From: Yarrowia lipolytica | Taxonomy: Eukaryota > Ascomycota > Dipodascomycetes > Dipodascales | DNA: 64,000 nt | Reading direction: 5' to 3' | NCBI RefSeq assembly: GCF_001761485.1 | Contig: NC_090770.1 | Coordinates: forward strand, 1,240,001 to 1,304,000 | Shown: piece by piece, positions 30,714 through 40,160 of the stretch | How the letters are laid out: each line of letters begins with the position of its first letter | Position numbering within the stretch: the first letter of the stretch is position 1 | Notes under the pieces: model-generated | What the model was told of the DNA's origin: nothing | Seen by the model: only the letters and a program-made list of their open reading frames with translations | Databases searched by the model: none | Position numbers and translations under genes: made by a program

Positions 30714-31663
30714 GAGATACCAATTTGTAGATTTGTTAATTCAATGAGTGAGTAGATGTTCCAAGTGTGTCAACAGTGGTTCTAGGAATCATTGGGGAGT
30801 CACGAGTTATTGTGCAGTACTCTCCAACCCACTAAGTACCGTACAGTACCACCCAAGTCGCTATACTCGCTGATATTGCTCTGATGATGAAAAGAGATCA
30901 GTTGAGGATGTCTAAAAGCCTTATGAGAGTCTAGCGGAGACCCTGTGTTAATCTCAATTAGTACGAACAAAAAGGAATGAAAAAAAAGTCTGTTTCATGT
31001 CCATGTCCCAACTAAATTGTTAGATTCTTGTTTAATAAACACATTCGTAACAAAACATAAAGTAGTGTACCCTCTGGCATTGCAGAGGTGATTTGGATAC
31101 AACATGACACATTGTCGCCTGTAATCCACCATCTATCCTCAATTGGATATCTGCCAACTGTGGCTGCTTAATCAGATGTCTATTGAGGTGTTTTTCAATT
31201 GATTTTTCTTGTCTTCGCTAAATTTCCACTCTACACATAATATGCAGGCCGCTAACCGTCCTAACGGTCTGCAATAATTTAGTTTACGAACTAAAAAAAC
31301 AGGCTAGAACTCCCGTCTGGCGCACACGGGGAATCCGAGTTCAATTCGTCGTTGCAGAGACTCCCTTTTTGCTCCATATATCTAGGAGTACTTTTTTGAG
31401 AGTACTTTTGCTCCATATCTTTGCTCGAGAGAACTTTTTGCTACACGGCTGAAATAACGAAGTTCGCCGTAACGATTTTTCAATTAATTTAATTTTTTTA
31501 TGCAGGAGTTTAAAATACTAATATTGTCAGGAGAGATAGGAGATTTTAGGGTGTTGTAGAGACGCTATGGGTGTGATTTTTGGTGTGAGTGCCCACACGA
31601 CGTTCCAAATGGAATGTTCCAGAATTCAGCGAAATCGAGGTATTTCTGCGTCTTTTTTTTTTT

Positions 31664-31700
31664 TTCTGCATATACATTCATTTAATTATAACTTAACACC
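31664..31700 (-). repeat. Solo copy of the 38-bp terminal-repeat sequence
   Basis: The plus strand reads tttctgcatatacattcatt and then taattataacttaac. The reverse complement matches the left end at 37929 over about 33 of 38 bases. No partner in inverted orientation was found nearby. Confidence 0.6.
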
Positions 31701-32165
31701 AAAAAAAAAAAGTTGGACTGAAAAGAGCTGACTGAACAAAAGGTTGAACAAAAAAAAAAGCAGGACAAAAAAAAAGAGAGATAGAATTGGGTCGAATAAA
31801 AAATCCATAAAAAAACCTGGTTCAGTCCGTGTTTTGTATGTTGGGTCCCACATAGCTTCGCCGTGTTTGTTTCGTTCATCGGGGAAAAACGCCCACTCCA
31901 GTCCTCCAGTTTCTCTAATCTCAATCCTTCCATTGCCCTTTTTCATTTGCATTGGCCTTTGAAAAACGTCTCCTTGTGGGTTCTTCTTCGTCAATTGGTT
32001 TGTTTTTGCGTCCCCTGTAGGTGGACTACCCCGCCCTGCTACCGCTGTTTTCTCTCGGTGGCCCTGGGCCCGCCCTTTTGCCGCTTGCTACTGTCTCCTA
32101 CTCTCGCTTCCATCGTGAAGTGCTGGGCGGTTGGTCCATCGTAGAACACACATTTGGGGCTTCCT

Positions 32166-32670
32166 TCAGGAATTTGGAAGCAAAACCCTGTTGGGGACAT
32201 GTCCCAGGGTGGCGTCGTCCCCTGAGTACCGGAGGGATCTCTCCATCTTCCAGATCCCATAAGCCAATTCCCGCAGATATTTGCGTGTCTTGACTTGTTG
32301 ATGTTTCCGGGGGGCGTCACTGTTCACATGCCCTGGGAAAGAGGGGAGTACTCCACATTTCGACTCGGTAAAGATCCAGTCCTTTAGAGAGTCCACTGAC
32401 GGAATCTTCATCCTGGTCAACATGGAAAGAAGAACTTCGCACTTGCCAGAAGATATTGCTCGTTGCAGAATCCTGAATGATTGCCCTTATCACCAGAGCC
32501 CGCATCCTGGATTCTTTTTTGGTGAAAACGTGGGTCGTCAGGGGTATCTCCATTTCACGAGGCGCGAAAGTCGAAAAAATAGTCCGCATGAGGTGAAGAA
32601 CTTGTGCTTTGTTGGCGTCGGCGATGTAGTGTTTTCGAAGGTCATGCATTACCTGCGTCTTTTGATACAT
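32166..32670 (-). pseudogene. Frameshifted ORF relic of unknown family
   Basis: Two overlapping minus-strand frames carry protein-like sequence: HDLRKHYIADANKAQVLHLM at 32670-32317, and SLKDWIFTESKCGVLPSFPG with TRKYLRELAYGIWKMERSLR at 32423-32166. They overlap near 32320-32420, where a frame change would join one protein-like run to the next. I do not recognise the protein. There is no good start codon context or promoter. Confidence 0.3.
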
Positions 32671-32942
32671 GCTGCAGTTACTCGTTTACCATACATACTT
32701 TCCAGCCACACTGATTGATTCCGAACCTTACATCAAAAGACGCGCAGCAGAGCGAGCTTCAGGGCGCGTGTTTCGCCAATTGAACGACTTTGGTTGATAC
32801 ACAAATACCCAATTGACCCAGAAACAGCTCCAGCTTCAGATCAACCGACTTACCCAGACGGAAACGACACTACAGTAATACGTCATCACCGTGGCCATTC
32901 GTCTGTCCCGCAACTCCAACACACACTACAACCAGTGCTATC

Positions 32943-34334
32943 ATGGACCCACCGGACATTGACTGGCTCTGTGCACGGTATCCCAGTCTCAGCGAGGCGA
33001 TTGTAACTGCCGTTTGTTCGGAATACGACACGGAACAGGAGGCGGTGCGGCAGTTGAGCAGTATCAACCCTGATGTCCACTTTGACTATAACGAGAACGA
33101 CGACAACGATGAGAATGAGATAGTTGGGGCCGCCGAAGTCGACGAAATCGAGCTTGTGCCTCCCGACGAGGACATCACTGACTTTGAGAAGCGGCTAACA
33201 TCCCTCATTATGTCACATGAAACCAAAAACACCAAGCCTGTGCCAAAGGGTCCGGCTCGAATGAACTACAATTACAGCAAGAGTCCTAAGAAACAGAATG
33301 CTCAGCTTTCTCAGAAGAAACAGAATGCCCAACTTTCTCAGAAGAAACAGAATGCCCAACTTTCTCAGAAGAAACAGAATGCCCAGCTTTCTCCGAGGAA
33401 CTTCTATAACCAGCCAGCAGTCCCAACGTCTCCCCAAAAGTCCTACGTTGCACTATCTACGCGCAACAACTTTTCCAAGGAGATTTCGGACATATCTGAG
33501 CTGCTTGGGTTGCCTTTTGAAAAGGTCGAACGAGTCTATCACTGGAAACAGATCAAAGCGTGTCCCCAGCGAACGATTCTGGAGCTCATTATCACCGCTA
33601 AAACACACCCTCCTACCGCAGCCGACATGGTAGTGATTGAAAACACGAATATCGTTTTCCAGACTATTCCCTGGCCAGTCGTTGTGCGGTTGTGTTTGTT
33701 TGTTCAAGGTAATGGAGAAAAGGCGTTCCAGGTTGCCGAAAAAATTGCCGATTTCGAAGCGTGGGACTCCCTCATCATTCCTGAGGTGGAGGGCATTGAG
33801 CAGCCAGCTATTGAAAGTCCCGATGCGGAAGAACCGCAACCTACAGAATTCACACGAGTGGGAGACAAGGCTAGTACGGAGAAGGTGAAGGCTTCCATGT
33901 CGCTGTCCCAGCAGTCACAGCAATACAACGACCTGCAACAGCTGGCTAAAACAAATCTCTTGAATACTACTGACCCTGCTCTACGACACGAGTTCCAAAA
34001 GACATACAACGAGCTCAAGGACAAGAATCACACCGTCAAGCAACGTATTGCCAAGCTCACAGAGCCACGTAATGAGACGCCGTGGTACACGGACTTGCAC
34101 GGGTTGTATGTTCCTGAAGCCATGCAAGTGGCTAAGGTGAAGGTTAACAGTTGGTGGGAGGTGGAGAAAGACAAGGCAGTAAAGGACATCCGACCGCTGA
34201 CGTTGAATACGGGTCTGGGTTCTCATTCGCCAGGAGGTTTCTCCAAGATTAAGGTCGCGTTGTCAAAGTGGTTGACCATTGACGGATGGATCCATGAGGT
34301 TCATAAGGGCCATATTCAGGTTGTGAGGAGGTAG
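32943..34334 (+). CDS. CUE and Smr domain protein, Cue2-like
   Basis: The protein has 463 residues and starts at the ATG at 32943 (ctatcATGGAC). Residues about 5-45 (LCARYPSLSEAIVTAVCSEY) fit a CUE ubiquitin-binding domain. A linker carries four 9-residue repeats (KKQNAQLSQ). Residues about 310-370 form the DUF1771 helices that usually precede Smr, and residues 381-463 are an Smr domain with D384-L-H386-G and TGLGSHSPGG. Yeast Cue2, with the same order, is the endonuclease of no-go mRNA decay at collided ribosomes, recruited through ubiquitin. The Smr loop here reads TG-L425-G, where the family usually has TGRG or TGKG; a basic residue there has been linked to cleavage. The function is therefore likely but perhaps altered. 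Confidence 0.8.
   Translation: MDPPDIDWLCARYPSLSEAIVTAVCSEYDTEQEAVRQLSSINPDVHFDYNENDDNDENEIVGAAEVDEIELVPPDEDITDFEKRLTSLIMSHETKNTKPVPKGPARMNYNYSKSPKKQNAQLSQKKQNAQLSQKKQNAQLSQKKQNAQLSPRNFYNQPAVPTSPQKSYVALSTRNNFSKEISDISELLGLPFEKVERVYHWKQIKACPQRTILELIITAKTHPPTAADMVVIENTNIVFQTIPWPVVVRLCLFVQGNGEKAFQVAEKIADFEAWDSLIIPEVEGIEQPAIESPDAEEPQPTEFTRVGDKASTEKVKASMSLSQQSQQYNDLQQLAKTNLLNTTDPALRHEFQKTYNELKDKNHTVKQRIAKLTEPRNETPWYTDLHGLYVPEAMQVAKVKVNSWWEVEKDKAVKDIRPLTLNTGLGSHSPGGFSKIKVALSKWLTIDGWIHEVHKGHIQVVRR
33288..33395 (+). repeat. 27-bp in-frame repeat in the Cue2-like gene (4 units)
   Basis: The unit aagaaacagaatgcccaact plus ttctcag starts at 33288, 33315, 33342 and 33369, with few changes. It encodes KKQNAQLSQ in the linker between the CUE and C-terminal domains. 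The near identity implies recent expansion. Confidence 0.9.
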
Positions 34335-35413
34335 CAGATCAGATGAACGATCAATGTACGAATCTCTTTTGAATGACGTATGTTCATATGAATCTCTTCC
34401 AAATGCACTGTACTTGCGACCCCCTTCCATCCAAATATAGGGACTCTACTTCTAACAGGATGATCTTCCACGAGGTGCGAGTTCTACTCAATATATACTA
34501 CTAGAGAGGTATCTTATAAGTTCTTTGTAGTTTCATCATGTTGCTTGAGTGTCCATCATATAATAGACACGCATTACCATCCTATATCCACTATCAAAAA
34601 TCATCAACAAACGACACACTTCCTCTCTGTACAAGTACTGTTTGAACTCCGTGCATTCTTGATCCAGAGACGAACGGGCAGAGTTATTACGCTGTCATTT
34701 GCCCTTAACGCACATTCCGCAACTCCTGCTATCGCTTACGCTCTTTCTTTCCACGCTTCTCTTCCTTCTCCTTGCGTCATTCCTCCAGCTCCTCGAATGC
34801 GAAGTCAGTTTCTTGAGGAAGAACCGCTTCTTGCAAGCTGAAAGGGAGTCACAGTGTACCTGATTTGAAGAGCTCTACATGTTCAGGAACAGGGGCCAAG
34901 TACGACTCATGCCGCAGGAACGACAAGATTGACGAATAACTCTTCGACTTGTTGAGATGAGATGAGATTTGGCGTGGGACTTCGAGTCGAAACGTCGACT
35001 TGACATGGTGAACCTGAATCAAATTGCTTCGGTCGACACATTGTCAGAAGAGTTGGAGCACGGTTGGAAGAGGAGGGTTCGAGTGTTAGTTAGGGAGACT
35101 TTATACGATGGAATAGACAAGGGGCAGTTCCAACGCTGGCTCTGTGGACTTCAACAGCTGAATAAATATCCATGCAGAAAGCGTCATCTTGTTTGAGGTA
35201 ATACCACAATGTGTATGCTTACATAATACGCCCGGGGACATACTGTTTGACAAACTCGGTGGAAAAGCGATGTTTTTTGAAGATGGAAAACTTTTCTGGT
35301 ACTTTCCCGATAGCTCCAGAAACTTCCTGTGTCTGTTTCAGTTCATTTTTCGCCGAAAAAAGCTCTTATTTTCGTGATTATAGCTCATCGTAATGTTGAG
35401 AGAAAAAAAACGC
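34335..35413. other. 1.1-kb spacer between the Cue2-like gene and tRNA-Gly
   Basis: A short frame at 34969-35196 (LNQIASVDTLSEELEHGWKR) looks somewhat protein-like but has no ATG. The rest is A/T-rich. No gene is called. Confidence 0.35.
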
Positions 35414-35494
35414 GGGCTGTTGGTGTAGTGGTAACATATCTGCCTTCCATTCAGTTGATAGCAGGTGCCAGGGGTTCAATTCCCCTACAGCTCA
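35414..35494 (+). tRNA. tRNA-Gly(UCC) with a 10-base intron, second copy
   Basis: The mature sequence equals the gene at 19760 by eye. Only the intron differs (about ttcagttgat against ttcgattgtt). A T-run follows shortly after (ctcactcttttt). Confidence 0.95.
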
Positions 35495-35664
35495 CTCTTT
35501 TTGCACTCTTGATGTCTTTTTGCGTCTCTTCCTTGTCGGTGGGCTCCGATACTGGCGTGGAATCACCAGGCACAGATTACCTGGCATGAGACATGCTGGA
35601 ACCAAAAAAAAGTCTTGAGACTTGATTTCTCCATACCCACGGCGATCACGGCATCATCTTCAGA

Positions 35665-36495
35665 ATGTCGGACTCCCCCGACTTTGTCAGACCACAAGAC
35701 GTCCGTTTGGCCTCGCTCTCCCACGCCCAGCTTCTAGTCCAACTAGAAGAGAAGACAAGGGAGCTAGCTCAGGTGAAGGAGGAGCTCGCCAGCACAAAGA
35801 ATCTGACGAGATATGAAGATTTGATGAAGAACTTTCGATCTCTATCAGCTGAAACGCCGGAGAAGATCAGAATCACGCCCACAACCGCAGAACCCGAAAG
35901 CACCAAGTTGTGGTATGTTTTCGAGGATCAAGTTTTCGACAACTGGGATATGGCTGTTCGTGGCGCCCGAAGCGTCGAGAGTATCGTCACTGTGTACTCT
36001 TTTAGTCAAGCCGTGAACGTGATTCGCCAATGCGGCTATGATCATTACGTCCCCAGATACCGTCAAGACTCGAGCTATGTGAATGGGGCAGGTCAGAAGC
36101 TGTACCGGGTCTATGTCGATGGAGCATATGCTCGAAATGGCCAGGGAGGGCCCCAAGCGGGCGTCGGGGTGTGGTTTGGCCGTTGCAACCCCATGAACGT
36201 CTCTGAGCCTCTGGCGGGACCCATTCAGACGAGCCAGAGAGCCGTGCTGGCGGCGATCCTGAAGGCATATGAGGCGATTGCAACAATGAACAATGGCCTT
36301 CAATATGAGATTTACACCGAGTCAACTTACGCCATTGACTGTCTCACCAAGTGGCATCAGATGTGGCAAAACAACGGCTGGGTCAACTCCGACGGAGACC
36401 CCGTGAGCAACAAGGACTTGATCGAAAGCATTCTCGCCATCAAAGAGAGCGGGTCTTGTGCCAACGTTTCTCTAAGGGTTAGCAGGGGTATTTAA
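35665..36495 (+). CDS. RNase H1-like paralogue with a degraded active site
   Basis: The protein has 276 residues and starts at the ATG at 35665. Residues 15-45 are a coiled coil (QLLVQLEEKTRELAQVKEEL). Residues about 82-122 (KLWYVFEDQVFDNWDMAVRG) correspond to the hybrid-binding domain of RNase H1. Residues about 147-276 are an RNase H fold very similar in layout to the gene at 36637 (YVDGAYARN, GVGVWFG, YTESTYAID, WQNNGWV). Of the four acidic catalytic residues, only D152 is kept. The E position is V194 (RAVLAA in place of RAELEA), the next D is E219, and the chain stops just where KGHSGNPGN and the last D should follow. It should not cleave RNA-DNA hybrids but may still bind them. The two genes converge, with 141 bp between them. 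Confidence 0.75.
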   Translation: MSDSPDFVRPQDVRLASLSHAQLLVQLEEKTRELAQVKEELASTKNLTRYEDLMKNFRSLSAETPEKIRITPTTAEPESTKLWYVFEDQVFDNWDMAVRGARSVESIVTVYSFSQAVNVIRQCGYDHYVPRYRQDSSYVNGAGQKLYRVYVDGAYARNGQGGPQAGVGVWFGRCNPMNVSEPLAGPIQTSQRAVLAAILKAYEAIATMNNGLQYEIYTESTYAIDCLTKWHQMWQNNGWVNSDGDPVSNKDLIESILAIKESGSCANVSLRVSRGI

Positions 36496-36636
36496 CAATC
36501 AAAGGGGTATCTCACGCGATTGATTACCAGTCACGTGCTAGAAGTGCTCTTGTATACAAGCACGACAATTCTGACTCAATTGGTCATATACTTGTACTAC
36601 GTAGACATAACAATCAATTATCTGTACTCCAAGACA

Positions 36637-37318
36637 TTACCAGCCTCTAGCACCTTTGCCGGCCAACTTATCGGCAGCGTCATTGCCTGGGTTGCCGGAA
36701 TGACCCTTGACCTTGGAGATCTCGACACGGTCTCCCAGATCGTTGAGTCGATTGAGGGTGGGCTCAATCAAATCTCGGTGCTGGACAGGCTCGTTCTTGG
36801 AGGTGGTCCAATTGTTTTGCTGCCAGTTGCTGCCCCACTTGTTAAAGGCATTCTGCGCGTAAGCTGAGTCCGTCTTGACCTCGTAATTGGTGCCGTCGTT
36901 TCGCCGGTGGATGGTTTCGACAGCGTCGTGGATAGCCTCCAACTCAGCCCGCTGGTTGGTCTGTCGCGATCCTTGCACAGGTCGACTCACGTTGTCGGGA
37001 TGACCAGGTCCAAAGTACACTCCAACACCAGCGCGAGCATTGGAGCCCTGGTTGTTGTGACAGGCTCCGTCGGTGTACACGGGCACTCTGGCACTGCTGG
37101 TGGCTGTAAGCTGGAGCCCGCCGCCGTAGCTGGAGCCGCCGCCCGTAGCCTTCCAGATCCGCCGGCAAAGGGCTTCGGCTTTCGGCTCGCGTGTCGAATC
37201 GTTGGTGGACTCCACCGCTGTAGCCATCCACCTGCTGTCTGGCGTCGTCCCAGGAGTTGTAGACGCCGGCTTCTCGGCCGTTCTGGACGGCGTAGTACGA
37301 TTCTTTGCCTCGAGCCAT
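36637..37318 (-). pseudogene. RNH1: RNase H1 gene with a +1 frameshift between its two domains
   Basis: The ATG at 37316-37318 opens MARGKESYYAVQNGREAGVY and NSWDDARQQVDGYSGGVHQR, the hybrid-binding domain of RNase H1. The catalytic domain is complete but in another frame, ending at 36637: YTDGACHNN, RAELEAIHDAVE, KTDSAYAQNAFNKWG and KVKGHSGNPGNDAADKLAGK. All four acidic residues (D, E, D, D) and the KGHSG histidine are present. The frames change near 37180, in gagccgaaagccgaagcc on the coding strand, where one extra A in gaaagcc would explain the shift. The enzyme removes RNA from RNA-DNA hybrids. This may be a recent host-gene frameshift, a sequencing error, or (less likely) programmed frameshifting. 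An internal ATG at 37227 could make the catalytic domain alone. Confidence 0.75.
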
Positions 37319-37928
37319 GGTAATTGAGTCTTTTGTGATGGCGATAATTGGTGTGGGGTGGAAGAGGAAGAGCGAGAGGAGTTGCCTTGTGGAGAGAAAA
37401 GATCCTCCGCTCCGGTTATGGGCTGAAAAGTTAGTCTTCAAAAAATAAAAAATAAGGAAGAAATACCTTTATCTAATGAGCAGAATCGGAGCAACTTGGA
37501 TCACTTGATAGCCGTTATTTTTCAACCTTTTTGCACAAAAGTGAGGATTTGAACCACTTTTCCTCCTTTTTCCTCCACTCCCTCCTTTTTCCTCCACTCC
37601 CTCCTCTTTCCTCCGCCTCTGCTCCACCTTCCTCAATGGACCCATATTAGCGCACTTTTAGCACACACGTGTGACGCAGGAGGGCGAACTTTCTATATAG
37701 ATAGTGGAGTTTGAATGTCGTCGCTGAAAGGTCGAAAACCGCGTTGACATCGATTTTTTCCAACAAATAATTGGGAAAAAACAATGTCGGCGTCAGTAAT
37801 ATTGCTTAGTATTGTTTTTGGGGGGTCTTTTGAGACTCCACAAGGCGTCAGCAGTCGCTAGTCAAGACGTCAGCAGCCGCTCTTCAAACCCTCGTTAACT
37901 CTGATATAATCCAGTCAAACTTAATGCA
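37319..37928. promoter_or_regulatory. Upstream region of the RNase H1 gene
   Basis: Repeats of cctcctttttcctccactcc lie at 37560-37610. A CTAAC-TTTT-CAG acceptor-like site lies on the minus strand at about 37424-37436, just upstream of the RNase H1 ATG, but no donor is visible beyond it. The imperfect direct repeat gtcagcagtcgct / gtcagcagccgct lies at 37846-37880. Confidence 0.4.
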
Positions 37929-37966
37929 ATGCAAAGTTATCATTAAATGAATGTATATGCAGAAAG
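37929..37966 (+). repeat. Left inverted repeat of the 918-bp segment
   Basis: It matches the reverse complement of 38809-38846 at 34 of 38 positions. It begins atgcaaagttat and ends tatatgcagaaag. Confidence 0.75.
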
Positions 37967-38808
37967 AAAAAAAGCAGTTCGAAAAAAGCAAAAGCCCTAG
38001 TGATGTTATAATTGATGAATAAATGAACTTTTATGTGACAATAGATCGTTACTGTACTCCTCGAATCTCAGTATATTTACTGCGAGAGCAAGACTGTGTC
38101 TATCCTGCAGAAGTTGTGTCTGATGAAGGGTCAGAAATTACCAGTACAAGCTGAGCGGCTCGTTGAAGTCCACTATTGGCAAGTTTGGGAAGGACAGAAT
38201 CCGATCTTCCAAGGCGGACGTGGGCTGCATGTTCTTTCCTCAGATTCCAGAGCCCATCGGATTCTCGTCCCTCGCACAGCCAATGCCCAAGCATTTCAAG
38301 ATGTGGACACATCAGGCCAAGAAAGCCAAGTTAAGACGGCACCTTCTGCTCATGGCCAAGTGTCTGATCCTACCCGTACTCGATTCCAGGTATTATGGTC
38401 TCGATTTGCTGCATTCGACTCCACCGTATGTAGTAATACTGGAAGAACCCCCTTGGATATTGCAAGAGTCCTGGACACCAAAGACTCGTTCCAGGGACTT
38501 TATGTCGCACCAGTTGTCGTTCTGAGGTAACACCTTTGCGGATGAGGAGCTTTGTTTTGATGACTCAAATTAATGAATGTAGGCAGAAAAAAATATAGCG
38601 GGTAATAGCGATACAAGTAAACCTGACAGCAAGTTGGTTGTAGTCGAGATCCAATAGTGTATCAGCTGATCTAATCTCCTTCTGGTGTTGCTTTGGTGTG
38701 TGCTACTTCGGAACGTCCTTAGAAGTGTACATACTGTAGAAGTGTTGTAGCAAGTCTTTATCTATGTATGTAGTACTATATTATATAATAATATATATAT
38801 ATATATAG

Positions 38809-38846
38809 TTTTCTGCATATACTTTCATTTAGTTATAACTTTGCAT
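38809..38846 (-). repeat. Right inverted repeat of the 918-bp segment
   Basis: The plus strand reads ttttctgcatatactttcat and then ttagttataactttgcat. It directly follows a TA microsatellite at 38778-38807. Confidence 0.75.
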
Positions 38847-39304
38847 CGTTACTTTTACCTCAACAATATAATAAACAATAAACATATATACAGCTGAATG
38901 TATTGTTGTGAGTTATCTTACAATCATGTTATAAAAATTCACAAAAATTGAAATATTCGCAAAAACTTGATAAAAATCACAAAAAAGACATGAAAAGAGA
39001 TATGATTGAAATAATCACCGAAACACAATCACATATGCTCTATTGACATCACATTGAGCACCACCTCACTGAAGTACAGTGCTTACTCGTACTTATACTT
39101 GTACTCATACCCCTCATTGATATATATCCACCAATATATCCACCGATATCTCACTCCATCCTCACTCCATCATCTCAATAATCGACAGGGGAATCAGAAA
39201 GTGGAACTGAGAAATAGGGCTAAACTCGGTAAACATAAGAATGTAAAAAACAGGGGGTTGTTTCACACACCTTTGAAACCGAAATTTCACCACCTGGTGC
39301 AGAA
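38847..39304. other. A/T-rich spacer between two mobile-element relics
   Basis: Sequence such as ttcacaaaaattgaaatatt and tatccaccaatatatccacc. No gene is seen. Terminal repeats of the adjoining Fot1-like relic were not identified here. Confidence 0.4.
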
Positions 39305-40160
39305 ATGTCGGCTGTAAACAGCCTGGAAATGTCTCCTTCATCTGGTATTCTTCAACATGACCGAACTAGTAAGAGTCCAGCAGACACAAAATCAACCAAC
39401 GCGACAGAAACCAAACCAAACAATGTGACAGAAACCAAAACGGTCGACGCCGCAGACGCGAGAATGGACAGAGTATCAAATGCAGAAAGCCATTAAGAAC
39501 GTCAAGAGGCACGATTATACCGTGTACAGGACTTCGAAGCTCTGGGATGTGCCTTATGCTACTTTCCACCGACGACTGCGCGGGTCTAGGGCCAGACACG
39601 AGTACCACCAGGACTCACGTATGTTGACCAAAAATCTAGAGAACGTGTTGGAAGAATGGGTTTTTGGCAGGCGGGTTCCGGTGTTTCTGTCACTCGCGAC
39701 GAAATCTTGAAGAAGGCCAACGAAATGGTCAGAGAGATTGGTCGTGACGCCACTCTTCAGATTAGTTGGGTCGACAGTTTCTTTTGACGAAAGCCCAATC
39801 TACACCACCAACAAACTGCAACGATGGCTAAAGATCGTCTTCACTGCTTGATTCCTGAAATTTGTCAGTTGTACGAAGACCTCAAAGAATACGAAGATTA
39901 CCCCGACTGCGTCGTCTGGAACATGGACAAGTCGGGTGTGGCAGAGGCAGAGACAACCACCGAATGGACCATTAGCAGACGGGGGTCGCGTTGAATCGTC
40001 TCCAGTCAACCTGCAGCTCGGAGATGGACCACTTTTTTCGAGTGTTCCAATGCTGCAGGCGATAAAGGCACTCTCGCCAGACCATAAGCTGCTGAACAGG
40101 TTGTCAAGGTGGACTTGGAGCTGTAGAAACTTCGGTGGAGCAAGACACCAGCGCCAGTGA
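39305..40160 (+). mobile_element. Fot1/pogo-like DNA transposon relic (Fotyl type)
   Basis: The transposase is spread over several frames. An ATG at 39305 opens a Thr/Asp-rich N-terminus. The helix-turn-helix follows (QMQKAIKNVKRHDYTVYRTS, VPYATFHRRLRGSRARHEYH, LTKNLENVLEEWVF), typical of pogo/Fot1 transposases. Then come DEILKKANEMVREI, a WVDSFF motif, and CVVWNMDKSGVAE, which corresponds to the first catalytic Asp region (usually NMDETG). Frame changes occur near 39463 and 39655-39670, a stop follows WVDSFF at about 39785, and a further stop lies near 39994. The second half of the DDE domain is not recognisable. Yarrowia is known to carry Fot1-like elements. This one is dead and old. Confidence 0.6.

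Larger units (their letters stand above)
30714..32942. other. 2.2-kb spacer with repeat ends and coding debris
   Basis: No intact gene is seen. A tRNA 3'-half-like phrase (ccgagttcaattcgtcg) lies near 31328-31344. A copy of the 38-bp inverted-repeat sequence of the 37929-38846 segment lies at 31664-31700. A-runs occur at 31700-31780. A decayed minus-strand ORF lies at 32166-32670. The Cue2-like promoter is at the right end. Confidence 0.4.
37929..38846. mobile_element. 918-bp segment bounded by 38-bp inverted repeats (candidate non-autonomous DNA transposon)
   Basis: The left end (37929-37966) reads atgcaaagttatcattaaat and then gaatgtatatgcagaaag. The right end (38809-38846), reverse-complemented, agrees at 34 of 38 positions. 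Between them are plus-strand frames without clear identity (38163-38525: KSTIGKFGKDRIRSSKADVG, HSTPPYVVILEEPPWILQES). An internal shortened copy of the left end lies at 38567-38594, and a solo copy at 31664. No target-site duplication was obvious. A MITE or a gutted DNA transposon fits. A palindromic spacer is the alternative. Confidence 0.5.

Noticed and set aside
31260-31370. tRNA-like 3' half (ccgagttcaattcgtcg)
   Set aside because: The T stem does not pair and no matching acceptor 5' half or anticodon arm could be built.
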